Shown here one piece after another: positions 1 to 12,049 of a stretch of DNA of 64,000 bases; position 1 is the first letter of the stretch, and each line of letters begins with the position of its first letter. Made by a program: the position numbers and the translations under genes. Source of the stretch: Antedon bifida (taxonomy: Eukaryota; Echinodermata; Crinoidea; Comatulida; Antedonidae); the NCBI GenBank assembly GCA_963402885.1, contig OY727100.1, positions 20,059,665 through 20,123,664 of the forward strand. The letters run 5' to 3'. Below the pieces are notes generated by a model. The model made no database searches, was not told where the DNA came from, and saw nothing but the letters and a program-made list of their open reading frames with translations.

Positions 1-2590
1 AATATGCGGATCTTGATTTAAAAACCAGTTCTTTTGGAAATATTATAAGTAATGAACAACAAACTCCGTATATGGAAGTGTCCGAGCTGGGAAAGCTTGT
101 CAAGAAAGGTATAATGCACATAATTATTTTTAAATAGTTTTTAATGTTTTAAGGTTGCTATTTATTAGATTTAAATAATTTGAATAATAAATATTATTAA
201 AAGGTGCTATTTGGTGCATTTATATTTACATTTTCAATTGTCAGAATACATACCGGTACACAAAACTCTTTGAATATTTAACGGACCCTGCAAATAATTG
301 CAATTTCATTTTCATAAATGCTGACGATGCGTTGTATATATTTAATTGGTTGTTTTTTTTATGGAACAGTAGGAAAATCAGGAAAAAAACTTAAAGAAGA
401 TAACTGCAAGGTATTTCTTATTTTTAGGCAATATTAAGTAAGCTCTAACCAAAAAGTGCATTTTTTATTTAGATATCTATTATTACTATACTGACAAAGC
501 ATACGTATATTTCATTTAAAAAAAATGAATTTTACACCCTTTAGAATTTGATAACTTAAATAACATTTTTTTTTATTTCTCTAATCAAATATTGCTTTTT
601 CTTAAGTTACTTAATATGTATTAATGTATTTAGTTTATGATAATTTATAGAAAGAGATTCAATATGCAGATCTTGATTTACAAGCCAGTACTTCCGGAAA
701 GATTATAAGTAATGAACAACAAACGCCATATATGGAAGTATCCCAGGGAAGGCTTGTCAAGAAAGGTAGCCTAATAATATAGTGGTATTAAATAATACAA
801 ATAATAAATGTTTTTAAATGTATATATTAATTGTATAACTTTTATTTACAAAAATTAATTTGAATTTGTCATGTCCTGTTGTCCACAGCATTTTAATTTG
901 TTTTTTATTTTTGTATAATTATTTCAATATTTCTTTATTTTTTGACATTTGTGATTGTTGTGTTCTTCTTCATTGTTTCATACTTCATATTATGAGTAGA
1001 GCACATCAATATAAAATTTTACTGTTAAACTAAATATTAATTAAATTTTCACCATTAATTTATTATTATTTATTAAGGTAAATAGTAATCAACATGCACT
1101 TGCAATTAAAAAAATTTAAATACAAAAACTAGGTTCTGTCCTCACCACAGCTAACATTAACTTTATTCTTTTATTTTTCTAGCAAGAGACTCAAGTGAAA
1201 GGTAATTTCAATTTCAAAAAGTACTTAATTATAAGTACACATTATATTTTATGTTAGTAAGCACGGTAGTTGTAGAAAAAATACATTTCATTTACAAACG
1301 ATTCGTTTTTTTCTCATTTAATATTTTCTTTTAATACCAAAAACTCGTGTGTATATATATGCCACATAAAATCATAATCACATTGAGTAATTTACCATTT
1401 TTCCTATACTAGTACACACACAAAATTGCCTTGGTTTAAAATTATAAAGGGAGATTTAATATAAAATTGTCTGGAATTTTGACATTTATTTTCTGTTTTA
1501 TGATTTGTGGGTGTTTATCTTTTCTCCTGTTATTTGTGAAATGTTATCATCATTTTTTTTACCATCTTGTATTTATATTTTCTGCTAGTTAGTTAATGTT
1601 ATTAATCTTTGCTGACGGCTTACATCTAATATTACTGTATGTCCTCTTTAAAACATTATCATAACAGAAATATAAATAATTCAGAATTTAATCATTACAC
1701 TGTCGCATAAAATAAACCAATTGTGAAAGAAGTAGTAGTAACATTATAATAATCATTAGAAATAATAATGATATTACTGTTTCCATCGCCAGTATCATAC
1801 ACATTAAGGCGGTTTTGTTCATTTATTTCACTTTCTGCAGACAATAACATATTTTAGAGTGGCTTTGTGTTGTTTTTCTTTTGGTTAAGATGCTTTATTA
1901 AATCATGTAGTGTGGTATTTGAACTTACTTTGGTATACTTTGTTAGTAGGTGCTTTTTTACTATATAAAAGACAATCATTACACTAGCTTGCATTAAAAA
2001 TTATTTCGTAAAAAATTACATTGTATATTAAGTTACCTGTCACATCAGTAATTAAACCAAACAGGTAAAACATGATTGTTGACATTCATGTTTATGTTAT
2101 AATCATCAACTATTGATTATAATACTGCATTGAGTTGTATAATTCTTCAAAACGCTTTATTGATATTTCCAGTAAATACAAGATGTAATTTTATTTTTCC
2201 ATTAATAAATAACCTTCTATGCGGAGGTAATGATACCTATAACATGCCTACGGAATCAATGCATGCTAGACATGTAATGTCAATATCGGTATCATTTCTA
2301 CTTCATGTTTGTATAGTAGCATGCTGCACATAGTAGCATGATAGATTTTTTTCTATAGATAAATCTATTTGCGCTTTGAAGATGATTTCATTTTGTATGA
2401 CTCTTTGCAAAAACAGATTACGAGGTGTATATGTCTGTATTACAATACAACGTATTATGAAATTGTATATGCATGTTTAGAGAGTAAATGTTAAAGTTAT
2501 ATATTTATAAGAACTCCTATTCAAGTACCTGTTTTAAATCCTACATATTTCCCCAATTTCTTTTTTTTAGATCTAAAACTTCTTACGCAA
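1..2590 (+). CDS. 3' cytoplasmic-tail exons of an ITIM/ITSM Ig receptor (partial)
   Basis: Exons read in phase are 1-108 (cut by the window edge), 370-410, 651-765, 1183-1201 and 2571-2590, each with AG/GT borders. Exons 1-108 and 651-765 are duplicates. Each encodes QYADLDL, then about 20 residues later TPYMEV, and ends LVKKG. In exon 651-765 the first motif is IQYADL, an ITIM (I/V/L/S-x-Y-x-x-L/V); TPYMEV fits the ITSM pattern TxYxxV. Such motifs recruit SH2-domain phosphatases or adaptors in vertebrate immune receptors; the role here is inferred. The ectodomain and membrane exons must lie left of the window. The exons match 54256-54284, 54454-54574, 55270-55384, 56851-56869 and 58118-58134 in the second cassette, while the introns do not, so they appear to be real exons. 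No stop codon was found; the last exon leaves phase 1 and could splice into the exon at 3136. Confidence 0.72.
651..765 (+). other. ITIM + ITSM signalling-module exon
   Basis: This 115-nt exon (phase 0 in, phase 1 out) begins KEIQYADLDL and holds TPYMEV before ending VKKG. The first tyrosine fits ITIM and the second fits ITSM, about 23 residues apart, close to the usual ITIM-ITSM spacing. It is the same size as exon 55270-55384 and is near-identical in motif layout to exon 54454-54574. The tail was evidently built by tandem duplication of this exon. Confidence 0.75.
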
Positions 2591-3135
2591 GTAAGTAATA
2601 TCAATATAAATTTACACAATTTTTTAGCGGATTTATATAATTATTATAGATGTTGAAAAAGGTAAGAAAGTACGCGACGTGAATTAGTTGCTGAAGGCAT
2701 GTGCTTCAATACTGTACAAATTATAACAATTGTATACCGTCGTTGGATGGATTTATTTGTTTCTGTGTATTTTCTCTTTATTAATCTTCTACTGGAAGTC
2801 ATTTAAATTGTTTGTTTAGATTAATCTTTTAAACTTTATTTCAACGTTTTTTTTATTCTATTTCATGCACATCTGTGATCCACTTTTAAAACCAAAAAAA
2901 AAAAAATTACTGTCTTATAAAAAATACAAACAAATTGTTAAATTTAGTGTGTAACTTGCACATGATTTATCTCTGTTGCGGGATAGCAAACAAAAACAGG
3001 AAATTAATTGATTATACATTAGGCCTAGATATAATTTCTTATAAAATGTGCGTCTTGGCTCCTCTTTACAATCGTATAAAACATCCATAAAACATATACA
3101 TTATTCATTGGTTATGTATTATATTTTCTTTTCAG

Positions 3136-6100
3136 TGTTTACTAATGGTAGAGGAAGAATCAGTTTAATATTTCCAAATCCTGTGCGATCTGATTCAGGG
3201 AAGTACAACTGCAACATAGAGGGCAGTAGACAGCAGTGTCGAGGTGTCAACAATTTGTCTTTTTATTGTGAGTGTAACTAATTTTGGTTTTCATTATACA
3301 CAATTTAAAAAAAAGTAAATTTCATCAATTGCATATTGTCTTAATGTTGTGTTTGAAGGGGTTAAGATGGTAAATCCAAAGTACTCAGCAGAACATGGTA
3401 CCAGTGATTTTGAAATGAAGTGCAGATATGGACCAGCAGATATGCCATTAACAGGTTACAAGTGGAAGAAGATAAAGAAAGATAGTACAACAGAGATTGA
3501 GGATTGTTCTAAAGATGGCAGATTTGAAGTAACAAGTTACCAAAATAACATTCTGTCTTTGAAGATAAAGAATGTCATACCTGGTGATGCTGGGATATAT
3601 CAATGTGAAGTGAAACCACTTGATGGAGAGAAGAAGCTGGAGGATACTACACCGCTAGAAGTTAAGAATGGTAATTTTTACAATTCCTCTTTTTTTATAT
3701 TCAAAACTGATATTGACGTTGTTGTTGTCGTCAGTACTATTATCTAAATTGTAATTTGCGCTGTATACCGTGGTTACCTGAACGAGCGGTGAACACTGTT
3801 TTAACACATGCACAAATACGATGTTTTGTTTCTCTTTTCGTTTCCTTTATTCTCTCCGATGTTTTAAATCTACCGGTAGAGAAAGAAAGCAGTCGAATTA
3901 CAAATCGAGAAGTAGAAACGCATTCATGTTTGTACCGAGCTAGTTTGACTCTATTTTCACAAGATAGTGTATTTCTTGTTTACTGTTGACCATTGTTGTT
4001 TATTTATTAGTTTTCTTTTCTTGACTTACCAATACAATAAAATCTCGAATGTAACAAATGCGTGTTTGATAATAATGATATTTATAGTTTCTTCATTTTT
4101 TTTATCTATAGATCCTTTCGTATTGAATATTCCTGATGTTATTACCAATGAAGGTGTGAATTATGTAAAAGTGTTCTTAGCTATGAAGAAGGTTGATGAT
4201 TCTGCTATAATATCCAATATCAAGTGGTATAGACAAGGTAAAGCAAATACGCTGCTGACGTCATTGCAGTCACCTGATGGTCCAGCATTACGCTATCAAT
4301 GTGGGCATGTGGATAAGGACAAGGTGTACCTTAAGATAATGAATGTTGAACTTAAAGATGACGGAAGATATACATGTGGTGTGCAAGTAGAAGGAAGACA
4401 GAAAATATACAGTTGTTCTGGAAGATTAACGGTTCAAGGTATAGATAACGTTCTGTAAAATTCTGGAACCTTTCATTTTGTATATTTTGCATAAACTTTT
4501 TCATCTGTACTGATTATACTTCCTAGAATTTTTGACCAATGGGTTTTAAGCAGTTCTTTATAATAATACAATATTACCTCCATTAGTAAAGGACATTTAA
4601 CGAAGGACAAACTACTGTATATTTTTAATTTCTTGCCATAGTTCCTGATAACATTCTACAAGTAACCCATCAGGGTCTTCATCTTAAATAATAAATGTTT
4701 ACTTTCTTCATATGTCAATTGATTGTAATGTATTTTATATTTATTTATGTTTTTTAGTTCATTTTTACTGTACGTCACAGTTTCATTATTGTTGTTTTGT
4801 ATTATCCTATCTTTGGTCTTTTCCGCACACGAATCGCTTCCTCCTTCAGACTATATATACACAGTACCGACATGGCAACGATTTTCCTAACTTCCAAACA
4901 TGTGTCTTTTAGATATTACACAGACGACATACAGGCGCATTCGGACATTGAGATACCTTACGCTCTTTTAGAAAAAAAAATGTATATAATTAATGGCGTT
5001 CTCAAAAACTTGATCATGAACAATCTTTAAAATAACTACTACACGTTAAAACAATGGATATTCTCAGCCATATGGTAACATTTCGTATACATTGAAATTG
5101 TATTAATTTTTTTTTATTTACTTTTTACATTTGATTACAGATCCAGTCTTGAAAATGAGGAATAGCGAGTACTCGTCTTTTACAGGCGTAACTGCAAAAA
5201 TTCATTTTGATATGTCGCCAATACAACAACGAATTAAAGCATTTATTTTTTACAAAATTGAATGCAATGAATGGAAGGAAATTGATGAAAGTCTTATCAT
5301 TTTTAGCAGATTTAAAGTTAAATATAGTAAGAAAGAGCAGACAGGTTTTTTGGAAATCTCTGAAGTTAAATCTTCTGATGCTGGTGACTACCTTTGCCAA
5401 TGCGTGACAGAAGGAGCGGACAATATAACTTATTCAGCAATAAGTCACAGCCATCTACAAGTTGGTAGAGTCTGTAAGTATACTACAATTATAATTTCGA
5501 GATGTTTACCCATTAAAGGATTGTAATTTCGTTATGCTTCTGCAATATGCTTCTAGTTAGCAAAAGGACTATTGAAAATAAAATCTATGTAAAGAAAAAA
5601 AATGTTACACAGTATTAACGAAGAAGAAATTAAATCACTGTTTACAAAGAAGTATATGTCTTTTTTTAATTTTAATCCGAAACATTATATTATTATCTTT
5701 TAGATATGGGAGATGCAACGTCAGGATACATGCGTATGCAATGTACGTATATTAAAAAATATTTTATTAGACAATCACGACTTCAATAATTACTGACCCA
5801 TCTCTAAATTAAGCTTTTGACAATTGGTTGCTTCTCATCATTGTTATTAATGGTTTTTGTTTTTAAAGTGGAGGTGTTTCCTACAGCTAGTGAACCAGGT
5901 AACACATACAGGTAAATTTTGTTAATACCAGTTTAATACATTTCTTAATTAAAATGTCTTCAATTTTCTTAAGAATAATTTTGATATTATCTAGATGTTT
6001 TGAAAATGCATGATGAACACAACTACCTCTTTTTCCGGTTTATCCGGAAGATTTCGTTAAATAGATCTATGCTTGTCTTTCACCATCATGCATTTTGTTG

Positions 6101-9100
6101 TTTTTCCATACAGTAAATTTGTAGTTTTGTTACTAATTGATATAAAACTATTAAAATAATTTAGTTTTAAATATATATATTTTTCAATCAATATAATGCA
6201 TATATACACTTTGTACTCGTTTTTTAGACATCCTACAGTAGTCAGAATAAATTCTCATTTTCTTGTCTTATGTGAGAAAAACAACTCGGATGTCATTATG
6301 AGTAGAGGAGCTATGAACGAAAAGTATTTGATTGCATTTGAAAAACCAAAAGTGATTTTAAATGAAAATGATACAAGGTAGGACTACTATAATTACGACG
6401 ATGATGACGACGACGATGAGACCTACCAGAATGTGGGCATTATAAATATGTTTTAGGCAAAAATTACTTACTTTTGTAACTTTTATTTGAGATGTGTACC
6501 ATTGTAAAATATTATAAATAAAAATGTAACCTTAAAAAACATTTTTTTTTGTTCTGTGATGATTCTTCATATTTAAATGATTGAAAAGGTTGTTCCTGTA
6601 TTTTTTCCTAATACAGCTTTCACAATATAGTGCCAATTACCACGAAAAGGGGAAACCTTATTCTAATGTGTGTTAAAACAAATTGTAACACAAAAAAGAG
6701 GAAGTTAATAATGATAAAAACTGCCGATAATGGACACAGTTGGAAAGGACCAAATGATGTAAAACTAGATTTGACAGGCATTCCAGTAGATAGTCTGAGT
6801 AAGTAGGCATGTTTAATTGCAGTTTTTACACAGATAGAATTGATTTAATTAGCGGAGATATCTCATTTTCACATAGGCAAGTATTTGGTTTTTAGTCTCA
6901 TGCAACGCGACTCTACAGCTCACTTATGTTGATCGGATGGTCGGATGGTCAGTCGGTCGGTAAACACTAACGCAAAATTGAGCATACGACTGCAGCCACG
7001 TATAATTATGGCCTTGTTCCACAAGCAAGAAGTAAAAACTTATTGTAATGTATAATATTTGTGTTTCACATTGTTTCCAGGCCTTGGTCATGGTATATGC
7101 TTAGATTCAGGAAAATTGGTTGTTGCAGCTGTTTGGAAACTGAAAAATAATGAGAGTAAGAATAGTAGGCCTAAATATATGAAAAAACATAAATGTTTTT
7201 CCAGGACTTTCATTTATCATTTATGGATTTATTTTTTGGGAATAGGCACAATGTTTACATTAATTTGTAGCTGCAAATTCGTAATATGTTATAAACATGA
7301 AGGTCATCATTAATTCTGAAGAGCTGTAAGATATTTTTCAAATTTTTAGACGTCATAAAATGAAAAATGTTTCTGTCCCTTGAGAAAGATAATTGTTTGA
7401 TAGATATTATTGAGAGAAGATTAGGCACGGATAAGCGAGATGCGCTCTGTTAAATGTGATGATCTATGGCTTAAGAAAAAAGTCCTATTTTATAATCCAG
7501 GTTGCGAAATTATATTATAACATTTTTCACTTCAAACATGTACATGAATACATATCTCAACTCATTGTCATGGTTACATAATAAGTTTAAAAGACAAACC
7601 CACAAACAAACCCACTGATGCATAAATCATAAGATAACAAGAAATGAGGTCATGATCGATAACAACAATAACATCTTTGTATCGCCCCGTTACTAATAAT
7701 ATTTTCATCTACGCAAATGGTTATCCTATAGTTCTATAATATTATTTTTTCTGATTTCTTTTGTTTTATGTTAAAAAAAACTTAACTACTATATCGCCGA
7801 TTGTTGTTGTCCTAGTTGAATGGGCATTAAGTTTGGAAAAGTGTTTTCTACACCATTTTTACCACTAAATTGGATCTAAAATGGCGGATAATAGCCTTTA
7901 TTCAATTGCGGTCATATTGATATTATGAATGAAGTATTTTTTATTCAATTTAAATTATTGATTATTTATTTTACAGATAAAGTAATTGTAATGACAAGTA
8001 CTGATGATGGTGACACCTGGAAAATGTTTCCTCCTTTTAAACCATTAGGTGCTACCTTAGGAAAACAAATACAAGTAAGAATAAAAAGATTCACACATGG
8101 GTTTCATTTCTCAGTGGATTAATAATAACATTGTTGAATCACAAAAAACACGTGCAGATTGATTGCTATAATTTCAACTATATAAATATTCCATTTATTT
8201 GTTAGGTTCTTGAATATGCAAACGATCACATTTTGATCCTCTGCTCATTGAAAGACTGTAAGCACTGTTTTCAAGCCTACAATGATGATGGATTTGAAAC
8301 GTTTAGCGTGAGGATTCAGGATGAATTGTTAAAGTCAAACCCAAACTGCAAGGTACAGTGTACATCACGATTAATACGTAATAGTCGACTTGTTGTTGAT
8401 CTATTGCGTATTTGCTAAAAATCATAACCATACTTTTACCACCGTCAATATTAGGATCACACACAAAATCAATGAAAATAGGTAAAGTAATACTTGATCA
8501 TAGAACTTATGATAGTTTGGACGTCTCGTCGTACAGCATGCAGAACGATGGACAGGAGATTCGTCTGGATCAGTGCGGGATGTCGCGTCGAATTGTGAAA
8601 GATTCTGAGCAGACAACAGTAGAGACTTTTAGATTTTCACGTCGACAATGTCGACTGCTACCCTATTACGTCATGTTTATGATATGCGCTTGGCGACTGG
8701 TACGTCGACTGGCAAATTTCAGCTATTCTTCAGTGGCATTTTGACGTTCTCTCTGTCACATGAACCAGTGAACGTATGACGTCATAACACTGCAAATGTT
8801 TACCAAAAACCATGGCCGAGTATCTCGCGATGATTTTTTGAGAATGTAGTATTTCAGTCAAATTATGTTTGCAAACTGTGAAATACTGATTTGTATCGGT
8901 TATTTGAAATAAAGCTTTGAGTAATACAGGTTATGGCCTGGGTCACTAGGACACCAGTCTTCATTCAGAAAATTTAGGGCCTAGGGAGGCTAGGCCTAAG
9001 CTACACACTGACCTAAGCCCGTGTATTTTCAACATTCCAGCGTGGTGGTGGAATAGCACAACGGACGAGCGCTACTTAGGTCATTACGTCATACGTTCAC

Positions 9101-10032
9101 TGGCACGCCAACGTTAATGTCCACTTAACCTAAAATGTGCACATACTGTCGACAAAGAGTAGACCCATGTGGACGTGTTACAGTCGACTACGCCCCATGT
9201 GGACGTGACTGTCGTGTGCACGTTCACTCAATTTAAAAGTCCCTATTATCATTCGAACTATTATAGGAACAATGTTTTTTTAAGCGGGGGGCTTTTAAAC
9301 ATAGTGCCATCATCAATCATTTTGAGACACGGGCTACGGGGACTTAATGTAGGGGAAATACTGGGACGGTTGGCCCAAATGATATCTATATATTTTTTAT
9401 TTGGATCGGCAATACTTTCACCAAGTATAATTAGATGTTTAAATGTAGTAACTCTAAATAAGAATACACTTTTAAATTAATGAATTAATGTAGTACTTTG
9501 ACCTCTTACTGATGTTAAAAAAGATTAATACAGAGAATTTGTACTTACAAATATTTTTAAAAACATCCATTATTTGTACAAACAGAATATTTTTTAATTA
9601 TTTAAATATTCTCTACTCGCATTATTCACTTTTTCACAGTTATTTATTTTCAAATTTTAATTTTAAATGTCTTGAAAATGTACTGTTTATTGTATTGTTA
9701 CTCAACTCTATTATTACCAGGGTGGTATTGTTCGCTTACCAACAAAGGCCGGTAAGTTCGACAAGGTAGTGATGGCAAATCATGGAAAAAAAACAAAGGA
9801 ACTTACACTTTACTTAAGTGAAGATGGCTGTAAAACCTGGTTTCAGTCATGTGCACTTGAAACAGATGCAGAAACAGAAGAATCTGACCTAGCTTACTAC
9901 AGTGTAAAAGAAGGGAAAGAAGAAGCAAAGGTAATAGTGTGTGTTTACAGTTATGGTTCAGAAACAAAGGGTTATAAGATTGGAATGCAGTTAATTTACA
10001 AAGATGAAATTGTGTATGGAGTGCCACATTGA
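3136..10032 (+). CDS. Ig-domain protein with C-terminal sialidase-like domain
   Basis: Twelve exons join in phase: 3136-3267, 3359-3670, 4112-4438, 5141-5473, 5704-5742, 5869-5911, 6228-6377, 6617-6798, 7081-7155, 7977-8074, 8206-8352 and 9721-10032 (stop TGA at 10030-10032). They give 715 residues from the first complete codon. Residues 1-44 are only the second half of an Ig domain (SDSGKYNC). The exon at 3359 is a full Ig domain (KCRYG, KWKK, DAGIYQC). The exons at 4112 and 5141 are Ig-like, with DDGRYTC and DAGDYLC but no clear strand-B cysteine. Residues from about 382 are sialidase-like. All Ig exons are phase 1-1, typical of shuffled extracellular modules. No transmembrane segment was seen. 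The start codon and signal peptide were not found: the first exon needs an upstream phase-1 exon, either an unrecognised one or the tail exon at 2571. Soluble secretion is the simplest inference. Confidence 0.78.
6894..7020 (-). repeat. Dispersed repeat, copy 1
   Basis: In reverse complement this intronic stretch reads AACAAGGCCATA, then TGGCTGCAG, GTTAGTGTTTACCGACCGAC, then AGTGAGCTGTAGAGTCGCGT. The same order of words occurs at 10764-10837 and 39144-39232 on the + strand. It holds a tandem GGATGGTC. No coding capacity is seen. Confidence 0.7.
8765..9103. repeat. Foldback in the last sialidase intron
   Basis: A 21-bp arm at 8765-8785 (CCAGTGAACGTATGACGTCA and one more base) is the reverse complement of 9083-9103 with one mismatch. 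The arms enclose about 300 bp. Other GTCGAC and CATGTGGACGTG words lie around it (8520-9215). It is probably a non-autonomous hairpin element inserted in the 8353-9720 intron. Confidence 0.5.
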
Positions 10033-10763
10033 ATATAACAACACAGTCAGATTGTTTAATTTTCCTGATGATATGCCCATAAACGATGCCCTTTCAGCTG
10101 ATTAGGTACATTAGGTAGTAGATTGGCTAATCTCATCAAATTAATATCAGTGTGTCCTAGAAACACAACCTCGTTGAAAGGATGTTTAATGATAGAACTA
10201 GATTAGAGTATTTGTATACCATCTTTACCGTCCTAGTTTGCAGAGAATCTTTATATCAGCATAAAATACCGTGTATATTAAATCTTCCTTACTTAAAGTT
10301 GTAGAGTGATCTTAGATTATTTTATCTACTATATCGTGCATAAGCTTAATTTGATATCACTACTCTCTGCTCTATGCTATCATCAGTCAAGACTTTTAGA
10401 AACGAAAAAATATGTATAAAATAGAATGACACTAATATGAAATGATTATTTAACATTCGTAATTGGATGAATTGTGTATAGGTATAGATACTCGTTTGGT
10501 ATACAGTAGAAAATGAAATGAACATATTGTAAGGGGATTCCTTCCTAATCTTCTCTCTCTAAATATGTCGCTGAATTGTTATTATTGTAAATGTAATTAA
10601 AAAAAGTATTAATGAAAATTAATTTATGAATATGTTGTGTTTTATTATCATGAGAGAAAACATGCACATTAATTAAACATAGCCTTTTTTATATACAGAC
10701 ACACTAATCAAATAAAAAAAAGCAAGAGATGTCGTCAAATCAAAAAATTGTTTCATGTGTTTA
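10033..10763. other. 3' flank of the Ig-sialidase gene
   Basis: AT-rich sequence after the stop. I see no further coding exon. An AATAAA at about 10710 is one candidate polyadenylation signal, but it is far from the stop and lies in an A-rich run. Confidence 0.3.
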
Positions 10764-10837
10764 AACAAGGCCATATACATGGCTGCAGTCGCGTGCGGAA
10801 ATTTGAGTTAGTGTTTAACGACCGACTAACCGACCGT
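10764..10837 (+). repeat. Dispersed repeat, copy 2
   Basis: Starts AACAAGGCCATATACATGGC, followed by TGCAGTCGCGTG, and ends in GTTAGTGTTTAACGACCGAC-type sequence. It is the same family as 6894-7020 and 39144-39232, but shorter at its right end. Confidence 0.7.
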
Positions 10838-10849
10838 AAAAATTAATTA

Positions 10850-11746
10850 AGGAATTCTCATTTGAACTTTTATCCATTAGCGGACATTTTAAACTCTTCT
10901 TTAAATGAAGGTAATTTTCCTGAAAAATGGAAAAAGGCTACTATAATACCAGTTCCTATAAGTTCCTAAGGTTCCAGACGCTAATAATTGTAATGACCTT
11001 CGCCCTATATCCCTAACACCCATTTTTTCTCGAATATTTGAAAGCTTCTTAGCGGAGTGGGTAGCTAATGATATAAAAGATTCTTTAGATAGTAAGCAAT
11101 TTGGTTGTCGTAGAGGCTCGTCGACCTGATAAATTATGTTGTATCTGACCTGGAGGGAGGTAGTAAATATTTATACTTATGTGCTGTAGACTTTACCAAG
11201 GTTTTCGATCGTGTGGATCTTAATGTTAAATAAATTAATATCCATTGGAGTGAGGCCGTCCATTCTTCCTACCGTTTGTAGTTTCATCTTAAATCGCACA
11301 TGCAATATCAAAGTTAAGGGATCCACCTCTTCTAATTCTAATATTACTTGTTGGGGTCCCTAGGGCACGAATTTGGGCCCCCTTCTCTTTTTGGTATTAG
11401 TCAATGATGTTGCGGAGGGAACTGACAGACGGTGGAAATATGTGGACGACCTCACTCTTAGTGAAGTAGTTAGAAGTAATGATAGACAATTGTTGCAGGA
11501 CACTTTAAATCAACTTGATGATTGGTGTTCCAAGTGCAATGTGATGCGTATTTCCTTCCTCAAGTCTGACTGTCCTCCCAGATTTAATCTAAGGTTGTGT
11601 TTATGAACATTTAAATGAATCTTAAATGTGTAAATCACATCAAACTGCTTGGTGTCACCTTATAGGATAACCTTAAATGGCATATTCATATTCATGATAT
11701 CGTTGCTAAAGCATGTCGACGTTTGTACACTTTGATTATACTTTTA
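10850..11746 (+). pseudogene. Decayed LINE reverse transcriptase fragment
   Basis: With frameshifts and stops, the + strand reads recognisable reverse-transcriptase pieces. They include an EKWKKATIIPV block, NDLRPISLTPIFSRIFE, SKQFGCRRGS, FTKVFDRVD (normally KAFDxVDH), GPLLFLVLVND and KYVDDLTL (normally YADD). This is the palm and fingers order of a non-LTR RT of the CR1/jockey kind. It ends where a TIR-type repeat begins at 11747. Confidence 0.8.
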
Positions 11747-12031
11747 AAGATGTATTGTCCCTTGAAACACAAAAAATGAATGGTCAAAATATTCTAAATT
11801 TAAATTGGCCATATCAAAGTAATATTAAAGTTATTCACTTTAAGTCGAAAATTAGAGCCAAAAACAACAAGTTTACGTAATTAACAGGTAAATTAGTTTG
11901 ATTACATTTCGTCTGGAAAATCGTCGCGAGCGAAAGTAAACAAAGATTTCAAACCATGAGTATGCATTATGCATGATGATAATTAGGATTGTTTACAACT
12001 CGTCACGGTTGAGAAGGTGTTTTCAGTGTAG
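11747..12031 (+). mobile_element. Truncated copy of the AAGATGTATTGTCCCTT element
   Basis: It begins TTA|AAGATGTATTGTCCCTT and follows the left half of the element at 30481-31025 closely, through CGGTTGAGAAGGTG at about 12020. The two then diverge, and no right terminal repeat is present. It sits inside the LINE fragment 10850-11746. Confidence 0.75.
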
Positions 12032-12049
12032 TTTCAGACAGAATATTCG

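Larger units (their letters stand above)
5869..10032 (+). other. Sialidase-like (GH33/BNR beta-propeller) module, divergent active site
   Basis: Eight exons encode about 334 residues, somewhat short for an animal cytosolic-type sialidase. Seen in order: YRHP (split by the 5911/6228 intron) in the place of the family's F/YRIP motif; Asp box TADNGHSW (exon 6617); LGHGICL, matching the GxGH segment of animal sialidases; Asp box STDDGDTW (exon 7977); VLEYAND, holding the likely catalytic Glu; a weak box NDDGFETF; GGIVRLP; a fourth box SEDGCKTW; and SDLAYYSV, matching the AYSDL segment with the nucleophile Tyr. The Arg expected after the Glu segment (family NARS) reads CSLKD, and the Arg expected before the last box reads KTKELTLYL. 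Two of the three substrate-carboxylate arginines therefore seem lost. It may bind sialic acid rather than cleave it; that is inference from a by-eye alignment. Confidence 0.8.

Noticed and set aside
2130-2333. Open frame with a hydrophobic start, tested as the missing first exon of the Ig-sialidase gene
   Set aside because: It does not begin at ATG, has no donor in the phase needed by the exon at 3136, and lacks the first half of an Ig domain.
3756-5030. Several 66-77-codon frames between the Ig exons
   Set aside because: They fall in introns, have no family signature and share nothing with the second cassette.
9169-9769. Frames of 85-103 codons before the last sialidase exon
   Set aside because: They lie in the intron with the foldback, have AT-driven composition, and are not needed for sialidase continuity (NPNCK joins GGIVRLP).
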